A stretch of DNA of 14,714 nt from Bacteroidales bacterium (GTDB lineage Bacteria > Bacteroidota > Bacteroidia > Bacteroidales > UBA932): NCBI GenBank assembly GCA_009784635.1, contig WRBG01000030.1, positions 1 to 14,714 on the forward strand. The letters run 5' to 3'. Below, piece by piece: positions 5,155 to 11,167 of this stretch. The position numbers were made by a program, and so were the translations under genes. The notes beneath the pieces were generated by a model. The model worked only from the letters and a program-made list of their open reading frames with translations, did no database searches and was not told the origin of the DNA. Within the stretch, counting starts at the first letter, position 1, and each line of letters begins with the position of its first letter.

Positions 5155-6618
5155 ATGAATCAAACTCCCTACTGCTCGGACAAGTATCAATATACTATGA
5201 GTAAGACTTTTATGGACAGCGGTCTTGACCGTCGGGAGGCGATTTTTAACCTGCTGTTCAGGAAGGCGCCCGACAGAAACAATTGGGCGGTGGTCAGCGG
5301 CACCAGAGATGCTGTGGCGGTAGCTATGGCCTTGGGCGACCGGCCCGCCTCTTTTTTTGAAGGATTTTTGCCCGGCGACCACTACTCGGCCTTTAGGGAA
5401 CACCTGTCTACGGTTCGTTTTACCGGAACCATTTGGGCCATGGAGGAGGGAGAAATCGCCTTCCCGGGCCAACCCATTATGATTATCAAAGCCCCGCTGC
5501 TCCAAGCCCAATTGCTGGAAACCCCGCTGCTCTGCATCCTCAACCATCAGATGGCGGTGGCTACCAAGGCATCGCGGGTATGCCGAAGCACTTCTAAGCC
5601 TGTCAGCGAATTTGGTTCCCGCCGCGCCCATGGGCCATGGGCGGCCGAACACGGCGCCAAAGCCGCCTATATAGGAGGCTGCGCCAATTCTTCTAACGTC
5701 CTTGCTAAAACCCACTACGACGTTCCCTGCGTGGGCACTATGGCCCACAGCTTTGTGCTGGCCTTTGGCCCTACGCCCGCCTTTGAATACGATGCTTTCA
5801 CCGCTTATATCAAGAGTCATTACGGAGAGCCTTTGGTGCTTTTGCTTGACACCTACGATACCCTTAAATCAGGCATACACAACGCCATAAAGGCTTTTAA
5901 AGACTGCGGCATAGACAACGGATACCGGCCCATGTTTGGCATAAGGCTCGACAGCGGAGATTTGGCCTATCTGTCTACAGCCTGCCGCAACTTGCTGAAC
6001 CAATCCGGACTCACAGAGTGCAAAATTATGGCTTCTAATGCTTTAGACGAATATCTTATTGCCGACTTGGAGCGACAGCATGCCGCCATTGACTGTTATG
6101 GAGTGGGAGACGCCATTGCCACCAGCAAGCACAATCCTTGCTTTGGAAACATCTATAAATTGGTGCAGATGGGCGACCAACCTGTACTCAAGCGCTCCGA
6201 AGACAAGGGCAAACTCATCAATCCGGGCTTCCAAAGAACCTACCGTATTTTTCAAGAAGGAGAATGTAAGGCAGACGTAAGCTGCTTGGTCGGGGACGCT
6301 TTGAGCCGCAACATAGAGGAGGGGGCTTCTATTTTACTCCATGACGAATTAGACCACAGCAAACAAGCCCGCTATGCGGCAGGCAGCTACAGCTACAAGG
6401 TGTTACAAAAACTTATGGTTGACCAAGGCGTCCTCCATGGGTCTGAACCTTCCATACACCAAAAGCGCAGTTATTATCTGAGCAACTTGGCCCAATTTAA
6501 CCCCACCGAAAGACGCATCATCAATCCACATTTTCATAAAGTAGACATTTCTGACGAACTGTACCAATTAAAAATTAACTTACTCCATGACATCCAACGA
6601 CAACTCAATTCCGACTAA
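5155..6618 (+). CDS. pncB: Nicotinate phosphoribosyltransferase
   Basis: The enzyme joins nicotinate to PRPP (with ATP hydrolysis) to give nicotinate mononucleotide in the Preiss-Handler NAD salvage route. The 487-residue protein has the family's opening SDKYQYTM (8-15), SEFGSRRAHGP (151-161), GTMAHSF with the His that is phosphorylated in the family (H198), LLDTYDTLKSG, and the phosphoribosyl-binding GIRLDSGDL (262-270). Length fits the large (PncB2/NAPRT) type. Nicotinamide phosphoribosyltransferase is a related alternative, but the GTxAHS and DTYDT blocks and the adjacent nicotinamidase favour nicotinate. The ATG at 5155 is preferred because an upstream TTG at 5134 overlaps the promoter. 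Its end overlaps pncA by 32 bases. Confidence 0.92.
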   Translation: MNQTPYCSDKYQYTMSKTFMDSGLDRREAIFNLLFRKAPDRNNWAVVSGTRDAVAVAMALGDRPASFFEGFLPGDHYSAFREHLSTVRFTGTIWAMEEGEIAFPGQPIMIIKAPLLQAQLLETPLLCILNHQMAVATKASRVCRSTSKPVSEFGSRRAHGPWAAEHGAKAAYIGGCANSSNVLAKTHYDVPCVGTMAHSFVLAFGPTPAFEYDAFTAYIKSHYGEPLVLLLDTYDTLKSGIHNAIKAFKDCGIDNGYRPMFGIRLDSGDLAYLSTACRNLLNQSGLTECKIMASNALDEYLIADLERQHAAIDCYGVGDAIATSKHNPCFGNIYKLVQMGDQPVLKRSEDKGKLINPGFQRTYRIFQEGECKADVSCLVGDALSRNIEEGASILLHDELDHSKQARYAAGSYSYKVLQKLMVDQGVLHGSEPSIHQKRSYYLSNLAQFNPTERRIINPHFHKVDISDELYQLKINLLHDIQRQLNSD

Positions 6619-7189
6619 CTCGGGCGGACGCATCCACCTGATTGTAGATATGCTCAACGACTTTATATCGGGCAGCATGGCCTGTAATCACGCCCGGGAA
6701 GCCATTTCCAAAATAATTGACCGGATTAACGCCTACCCCCAAGAGGAGGTAGTATATATATGCGACTCCCATCCCTCGAACCACTGCTCTTTTGCCGAAC
6801 AGGGCGGCCCTTGGCCTCCCCATTGTGTAAAGCACAGTTTTGGGCAACAAATAGATTTAGCATTTTACACCCGCGTGGAACATCCCCATCTGCGCCCCCG
6901 CATCAGCGAAAATATTTTTGAAAAAGGCTGGGCCGCAGACAGGGAAGAATATTCCGGATATCAAGCCATTGGCCCCAACGGAAAAAAACTGAGCGAATTT
7001 CTTTTGCCCGGACAGCCTGTAATCATCAGCGGCATTGCTACCGAATACTGCGTATTGGAGTCGGCAAAAGACCTTTTGGCCAACGGCCATCCGGTAGAAG
7101 TTTTGCAGGACGGACTGGGCTATGTTACTATGGACGGGCACAAGCAGGCCCTGTCCCAAATGAAGGAATTAGGCGTTAAGATGTGCTGA
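6587..7189 (+). CDS. pncA: Nicotinamidase
   Basis: The enzyme hydrolyses nicotinamide to nicotinate and ammonia, feeding PncB. The 200-residue isochorismatase-fold protein has the catalytic triad D21 (in VDMLNDF), K113 (in FEKG) and C155 (in ATEYC), and metal ligands D60, H62, H66 and H79 (DSHPSNH and WPPHC), in the positions expected from characterised PncA proteins. EYSGY after the Lys is also typical. The start at 6587 overlaps the pncB end by 32 bases in a different frame; no later start keeps the first beta strand with D21, so the overlap is real and suggests coupled translation. It ends in TGA, the only TGA stop among the confident genes. Its 3' end overlaps the convergent DUF2442 gene by 21 bases, and no terminator hairpin is visible. 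Confidence 0.93.
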   Translation: MTSNDNSIPTNSGGRIHLIVDMLNDFISGSMACNHAREAISKIIDRINAYPQEEVVYICDSHPSNHCSFAEQGGPWPPHCVKHSFGQQIDLAFYTRVEHPHLRPRISENIFEKGWAADREEYSGYQAIGPNGKKLSEFLLPGQPVIISGIATEYCVLESAKDLLANGHPVEVLQDGLGYVTMDGHKQALSQMKELGVKMC

Positions 7190-7411
7190 GCGGGGAGGTT
7201 GTGCCGATTTAAAGAAGCCGGCATAACTTAAATCTTCGTCTATTCCTTCCCAGCGGATACCCATTTTCCCCCATTTAAAATCGGCACGTTGAGTCGGCGA
7301 GGCAGTCCGAAGCAAAGGAAAGTCCGCAAACAGACGACTAAAAACTTTACCGTCCGTTGTTTGAATATAAACGGCAGAATCATCCACCCAAACTTTGATA
7401 ACTGTTTTCAT
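7169..7411 (-). CDS. DUF2442 domain protein
   Basis: An 80-residue protein with the DUF2442 pattern: an N-terminal strand pair (VWVDDSAVYIQTTDGKVFSR), F-P-x-L-x-x-A-x-x-x-Q-R, and the closing G-I-x-W-x-x-I-D-E-D-L-S-Y-x-G-F. Members are small proteins of unknown biochemistry, often next to DUF4160 genes and suspected of toxin-antitoxin-like roles. No DUF4160 partner is present here. It lies 34 bases after pgi on the same strand and could be the last gene of the gpsA-pgi transcript. Its last 21 bases overlap the end of pncA. Confidence 0.8.
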   Translation of the reverse strand: MKTVIKVWVDDSAVYIQTTDGKVFSRLFADFPLLRTASPTQRADFKWGKMGIRWEGIDEDLSYAGFFKSAQPPRSAHLNA

Positions 7412-7445
7412 TATACAGAAAAAATGGTTGGCATAATATCTTATT

Positions 7446-8750
7446 TTAACACTTCCCTAACAGGTTTAACATATTTTTTTTGTAGGCTTCTACGCCGGCT
7501 TGGTCAAAAGGATTAACGCCTAACATATAAGCGCTTATGCCACAGGCGACTTCAAAAAAGTAAAGCAAAGCCCCCAAGTGATAAGCGTCCAATTTGGGAA
7601 TTTCTATACGGATATTGGGCACGCCTCCGGCTACATGGGCCATAAGGGTTCCCAATTCGGCCATTTTGTTACACTCGTCTATTCGTTTGCCGCTCAAATA
7701 ATTCAGTCCGTCCAAATCCAAGGTGTCGGCCTCTATGTGCAGGTTGCGTTCAGCTTGGGCTATGCTGATTAAAGTTTCCATCAAGAAACGCGGGCCTTGT
7801 TGTATGTACTGACCCAAAGAATGTAAATCGGTGGTAAAATCCACGCCGGCCGGAAAAATGCCCCTGCCCTCTTTACCCTCGCTCTCGCCAAACAACTGCT
7901 TCCACCATTCGGTAAGGTAATGAAGCTTGGGATGATAATTAGCCAGCAGTTCTACCAATTTGCCCTGCCGGTGCAAGGCGTTACGGGCTGCCGCATAGCG
8001 CAGGGCGGGATTGTCTAAACAAGCCTCAAGGCAGTATGTCATCTGGGCGCAGGCGCCGGCTACAAGGGCCTCAATATCTACGCCGGCAACGGCCATGGGC
8101 AAGAGTCCCACCGGAGTCAAGACAGAAAAACGACCACCCACATCATTGGGAATCACAAAGCTGCGGTATCCCTCCCCATCGGACAAGCGTTTCAAGATTC
8201 CTTGGGAAGCGTCAGTAACAACCGCTATCCTCCGTACAGCCTCTGTTTTTCCGTATTTTTCCTCTATGTGTTTTTTGATGACCCTAAAGGCAAGGGCAGG
8301 TTCCATGGTGGTTCCCGATTTGGAAATGACCACACAGGAGCAGGAGCGACCCTGCATCAGTTCCAGCAGTTCCGACACATAGTCCTCGCTTAGGTTTTGT
8401 CCGGCAAAAAGCACCAATGGACGCTCCCGTTGGGGCAACAGGGCTTGAAAGCTGTGCGACAAAGCCTCAATCACTGCTTTGGCCCCCAAATAAGAGCCGC
8501 CAATGCCAATGACCACCACCACATCCACAGCCCTTGACAAATCATCGGCCGCCTCTTTTATTTGCGTGATTTCTAACTTGGTTATAGTTTTGGGCAGGGA
8601 CAGCCAACCCAAAAAATCATTCCCAGCGCCCCTTCCCTCCTTTAAAGTGTACAAGGCTTCTAAGGCTTGTGTGTGGGCCTCTTTCCATGCCGAGGGGGGA
8701 ACGAAGGACTCCGCCGCCTGTACATCTACTTTAATGGGATTCATCATCAT
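7446..8750 (-). CDS. pgi: Glucose-6-phosphate isomerase
   Basis: Pgi interconverts glucose 6-phosphate and fructose 6-phosphate in the cytoplasm. The 434-residue protein has the sugar isomerase motifs VVIGIGGSYLGAKA (GIGGS at 82-86), the phosphate-binding SKSGTTMEP (143-151), GGRFSVLTPVGLLP, the EGKEGRGIFP and DLHSLGQYIQQG segments and the C-terminal NPFDQAGVEAYK. The length fits the short bacterial (Bacteroides-like) Pgi type. The start is ambiguous by two codons (MMMNP: 8750, 8747 or 8744). It begins 9 bases after gpsA, forming an operon with it. Confidence 0.97.
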   Translation of the reverse strand: MMMNPIKVDVQAAESFVPPSAWKEAHTQALEALYTLKEGRGAGNDFLGWLSLPKTITKLEITQIKEAADDLSRAVDVVVVIGIGGSYLGAKAVIEALSHSFQALLPQRERPLVLFAGQNLSEDYVSELLELMQGRSCSCVVISKSGTTMEPALAFRVIKKHIEEKYGKTEAVRRIAVVTDASQGILKRLSDGEGYRSFVIPNDVGGRFSVLTPVGLLPMAVAGVDIEALVAGACAQMTYCLEACLDNPALRYAAARNALHRQGKLVELLANYHPKLHYLTEWWKQLFGESEGKEGRGIFPAGVDFTTDLHSLGQYIQQGPRFLMETLISIAQAERNLHIEADTLDLDGLNYLSGKRIDECNKMAELGTLMAHVAGGVPNIRIEIPKLDAYHLGALLYFFEVACGISAYMLGVNPFDQAGVEAYKKNMLNLLGKC

Positions 8751-8759
8751 TCCATTGTT

Positions 8760-9773
8760 TTAACGCAATTTGTCCAACAACTGTCTGATGGTGGCGGCAG
8801 GGTTTCTGCCCTCATACAAAATCGCATGCACCGCATCTGCAATCGGCATGGGCACTTGATACGATTTATTGAGTTCATAAATACAGCGCGAACCGTAATA
8901 GCCCTCGGCCACCATATCCATCTCCAATTGGGCGGCGCGCACAGAATACCCCTTACCCAGCATACTCCCAAAAGTACGGTTGCGGCTGAATTGGGAATAA
9001 CAGGTTACCAACAGGTCTCCCAAAAAGGCCGACCGAGCGGTGTCTCTGTTTTTACAGGGATGGGTCTTGTCCAAGAAGTTTTTCATTTCGTGGTAAGCGC
9101 TGGTAATCAGAACAGCAGAAAAATTATCGCCGTATCCGAGCGAATGACAGATTCCGGCGGCCAAAGCATAGATATTCTTGAGGACTACCGCATACTCCAC
9201 CCCGTAAATATCGGTGGAAGTTCCGGTTTTAATAAAACCACAGGCAAAGGCTTTGGACAGCGATTGAGCCACCTCGTCTCGCTTACAGGTTATCGTCAAA
9301 TAAGAAAGCCGCTCCATAGCCACTTCCTCGGCATGGCAAGGCCCGCTTATCACCCCCAAGTGGTCGAAAGGAATCCCGTATCTCCGGTTAAAAAATTCCG
9401 TAATGGTAATGTTTTCGGAGGGAACCATGCCCTTGATGGCCGTAATGATGAACTTATCGGCTAAGGACACCGACAACGCGGCTATTTCCGATGTAAAATA
9501 AACCGAAGGAATACAAAAAATCAATACATCAGCCTCCCTAACCACCTTGTTGATGTCGGCGCTCATGTCTAAACGGGCAGGCTCTAACCGAGCCGATTGT
9601 AAAAAATGCGGATTATGGTTGTGTGTGCGTATATAATCTATCATATCCTCATCCCGCACAAACCAAGAAAGTCTGGCTTGAGTATGGAGCAATACTTTGA
9701 CCAAAGCCGTGGCCCAACTTCCGCTGCCGATTACGGCAAAACGCTTGGAAGCGTGTTCAAATCTGTTTTTCAT
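8760..9773 (-). CDS. gpsA: Glycerol-3-phosphate dehydrogenase [NAD(P)+]
   Basis: GpsA reduces dihydroxyacetone phosphate to sn-glycerol 3-phosphate, the backbone of phospholipids. From ATG 9773 the protein is 337 residues, the usual size. It has the NAD(P)-binding start AVIGSGSWATALVKVL (the family's GxGSWGTA, with Ala for the last Gly), FCIPSVY, IISGPCHAEEVA-like VISGPCHAEEV, LKNIYALAAG with the catalytic Lys region, and GDLLVTCYS..RN. The frame remains open to a codon at 9842, but the perfect -7 box at 9787-9780 lies between, so 9773 is chosen; the transcript would then have almost no leader. It heads the gpsA-pgi-DUF2442 unit and is divergent from mqnC. Confidence 0.96.
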   Translation of the reverse strand: MKNRFEHASKRFAVIGSGSWATALVKVLLHTQARLSWFVRDEDMIDYIRTHNHNPHFLQSARLEPARLDMSADINKVVREADVLIFCIPSVYFTSEIAALSVSLADKFIITAIKGMVPSENITITEFFNRRYGIPFDHLGVISGPCHAEEVAMERLSYLTITCKRDEVAQSLSKAFACGFIKTGTSTDIYGVEYAVVLKNIYALAAGICHSLGYGDNFSAVLITSAYHEMKNFLDKTHPCKNRDTARSAFLGDLLVTCYSQFSRNRTFGSMLGKGYSVRAAQLEMDMVAEGYYGSRCIYELNKSYQVPMPIADAVHAILYEGRNPAATIRQLLDKLR

Positions 9774-9779
9774 AGTCCA

Positions 9780-9787
9780 CAAAGATA
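9780..9787 (-). promoter_or_regulatory. -7 element of the gpsA promoter
   Basis: TATCTTTG on the minus strand ends 6 bases before the gpsA ATG. No TTG is present 18-22 bases upstream. If used, transcription starts at or next to the start codon, giving a leaderless or near-leaderless mRNA. Confidence 0.5.
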
Positions 9788-9794
9788 CTTCATT

Positions 9795-9825
9795 TTTGAC
9801 GAATCGCGGCTTTATCCTAACTTTA
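9795..9825 (+). promoter_or_regulatory. Promoter of mqnC
   Basis: TTTG (9795-9798), a 19-base spacer and TAACTTTA (9818-9825, one mismatch to TAnnTTTG). It faces away from the gpsA -7 box, which is only 7 bases away. Transcription would start near 9832, supporting the ATG at 9846 over the ATG at 9825. Confidence 0.55.
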
Positions 9826-9845
9826 TGCACTTTTTGGGACATCTC

Positions 9846-10958
9846 ATGAGATTTACTACTGTATACGACAAGGCTTTAGCAAACATCCCCCTAAGCAGGG
9901 AAGAGGCACTTGCCCTCTATACCCAAGCCCCTACCCCTTTGCTGATGCAGTTGGCTCAAGAAATCCGCTACCAAAAAATTCCCCAAAAGGAGGTAAGCTG
10001 GCAAATTGACCGCAACGTAAATATCACCAACCTGTGTATTTCGGGCTGTCTTTTTTGTAACTTCCACTGCAAAAGGCACGAACGGGACAAAGCGTTTATT
10101 ACCTCTTTGGAGGAGTACAAATCCAAAATAGACGAAATGCGGCTGCTGGGAGGAGACCAGTTGTTGCTTCAAGGCGGTCTGCATCCGGAACTTGGCATTG
10201 AATTTTACGAACAACTCTTTTGCTCCCTAAAAACATATGCTCCGGATGTTAAGCTGCACGCCTTGGGGCCTCCCGAAATCGCCCACATTGCCCAAATAAG
10301 CCGGTTGTCCTACCGCTCCGTCTTAGAACGATTGGTAGCCGCCGGTTTGGACTCGCTCCCCGGCGCCGGAGCCGAAATCCTCAGCGACAGAGTCCGCAAG
10401 GCGCTCTCTCCCAACAAACCCAACACCCAAGCGTGGATAGAGGTGATGCGCCAAGTCCACCAAATGGGCCTGCTCACATCGGCCACCATGGTGTTCGGAC
10501 ATATCGAAACCATCCAAGAGCGCATCGACCACCTGCTGACCCTCCGCGACCTCCAAGCCCAAAAGCCCCAAGGCGCGCCCGGATTTCTCTCCTTCATTTG
10601 CTGGCCCATGCAAACCAAAGGGACGCTGCTGTCCCAAACATCCCATATTCCCCCCCCTTCCCCCGTCGAATACATCCGCACCATAGCCATCGGCCGGATT
10701 GTGCTGCACAATATTCCCAACATACAGGCATCTTGGCTCACGGTGGGCGTTCCTACCGCCCAACTGTGTTTGCACGCAGGAGCCAACGATATGGGTTCTA
10801 TTATGATAGAAGAACATGTAGTCTCGTCCGCCGGCAGCCGCCACCGCCTCAACAGCACGCAGATGCAGGAAGCGATTCGCGCAGCGGGCTTTGCGCCTTG
10901 GCTAAGGAATCAAGGATATGGGAAGAAAGATTTAAGCTCGGTTACATTTGTTCAATAA
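9846..10958 (+). CDS. mqnC: Cyclic dehypoxanthinyl futalosine synthase MqnC (radical SAM)
   Basis: MqnC closes dehypoxanthine futalosine to its cyclic form in the futalosine route to menaquinone. From ATG 9846 the protein is 370 residues, usual for the family. The 4Fe-4S/SAM motif is C64-x3-C68-x2-C71 (CISGCLFC), preceded by SWQIDRNVNITN. GGDQLLLQGGLHPELG, LHALGPPEI, SLPGAGAEIL and TSATMVFGHIET follow in family order. MqnE and CofH are relatives, but GPPEI, GAGAEIL and the flow around GGLHP fit MqnC best. The frame runs open upstream to 9606, antisense to gpsA; that part is not conserved-looking, and the promoter places the start at 9846 (MRFTTVYDKAL). A GGGAC just before the ATG is a weak ribosome site. 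Other mqn genes are not in the window. No terminator follows. Confidence 0.92.
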   Translation: MRFTTVYDKALANIPLSREEALALYTQAPTPLLMQLAQEIRYQKIPQKEVSWQIDRNVNITNLCISGCLFCNFHCKRHERDKAFITSLEEYKSKIDEMRLLGGDQLLLQGGLHPELGIEFYEQLFCSLKTYAPDVKLHALGPPEIAHIAQISRLSYRSVLERLVAAGLDSLPGAGAEILSDRVRKALSPNKPNTQAWIEVMRQVHQMGLLTSATMVFGHIETIQERIDHLLTLRDLQAQKPQGAPGFLSFICWPMQTKGTLLSQTSHIPPPSPVEYIRTIAIGRIVLHNIPNIQASWLTVGVPTAQLCLHAGANDMGSIMIEEHVVSSAGSRHRLNSTQMQEAIRAAGFAPWLRNQGYGKKDLSSVTFVQ

Positions 10959-11021
10959 ACAACCTGAAAAACGGATCCGTAAGAGAATGGATTCATGGTG
11001 GTAAGTACTTGAAATTTTGTG

Positions 11022-11054
11022 CAAAGATAGATATTTTTTGTCATTACGCAAAAA
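11022..11054 (-). promoter_or_regulatory. Strong-looking antisense promoter downstream of mqnC
   Basis: On the minus strand TTTTTG (11054-11049), a 19-base spacer and TATCTTTG (11029-11022) fit the Bacteroidetes consensus perfectly. Transcription from about 11015 would run into the 3' end of mqnC. The first ATG is at 10996 and opens only a 14-codon frame (MNPFSYGSVFQVVY, stop TGA at 10954-10952). The -33 element lies inside the palindrome at 11044-11076. Confidence 0.5.
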
Positions 11055-11076
11055 TGCGTAACGCAAAAATGCGTAA
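11044..11076. promoter_or_regulatory. Double palindrome, candidate operator
   Basis: TTACGCA-AAAA-TGCGTAA (11044-11061) is a perfect inverted repeat with a 4-base spacer. It is immediately followed by a second, ACGCA-AAAA-TGCGTAA (11061-11076), whose outer left base differs. The result is a 15-base direct repeat of an inverted repeat, typical of two adjacent dimer-binding sites. It overlaps the -33 of the antisense promoter and lies 38 bases before the -33 of the gene at 11168. Confidence 0.55.
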
Positions 11077-11113
11077 TTTGATTAGCGTTTTGCACAAGGG
11101 GCGTCCACAACTT

Positions 11114-11146
11114 TTGCGATGAGTCCAAAAATTTCATGTAGATTTG
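11114..11146 (+). promoter_or_regulatory. Promoter of the MG2/plug protein gene
   Basis: TAGATTTG (11139-11146) is a full -7 match; TTTTG ends at 11116, giving a longer than usual 22-base spacer. The start of transcription would be near 11153, about 15 bases before the ATG at 11168. Confidence 0.5.
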
Positions 11147-11167
11147 TTGCCATATAAACACAATTGT

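Noticed and set aside
9606..9845. N-terminal extension of mqnC by 80 codons
   Set aside because: This part is antisense to gpsA, contains both promoters and does not fit the normal MqnC N-terminus; ATG 9846 gives the usual length.
10971..10980. Perfect palindrome ACGGATCCGT after mqnC as a terminator
   Set aside because: It has no loop and no T run; it is too short to terminate and probably fortuitous.
10310..11122. Overlapping frames opposite or out of frame with mqnC (182, 173 and 229 codons)
   Set aside because: They are compositional shadows of the G+C-richer mqnC 3' half, with no domain signatures.
10952..11161. 69-codon minus-strand frame in the mqnC downstream region
   Set aside because: Most of it lies upstream of the antisense promoter and reads through the palindromes; only its last 14 codons could be translated from that promoter.
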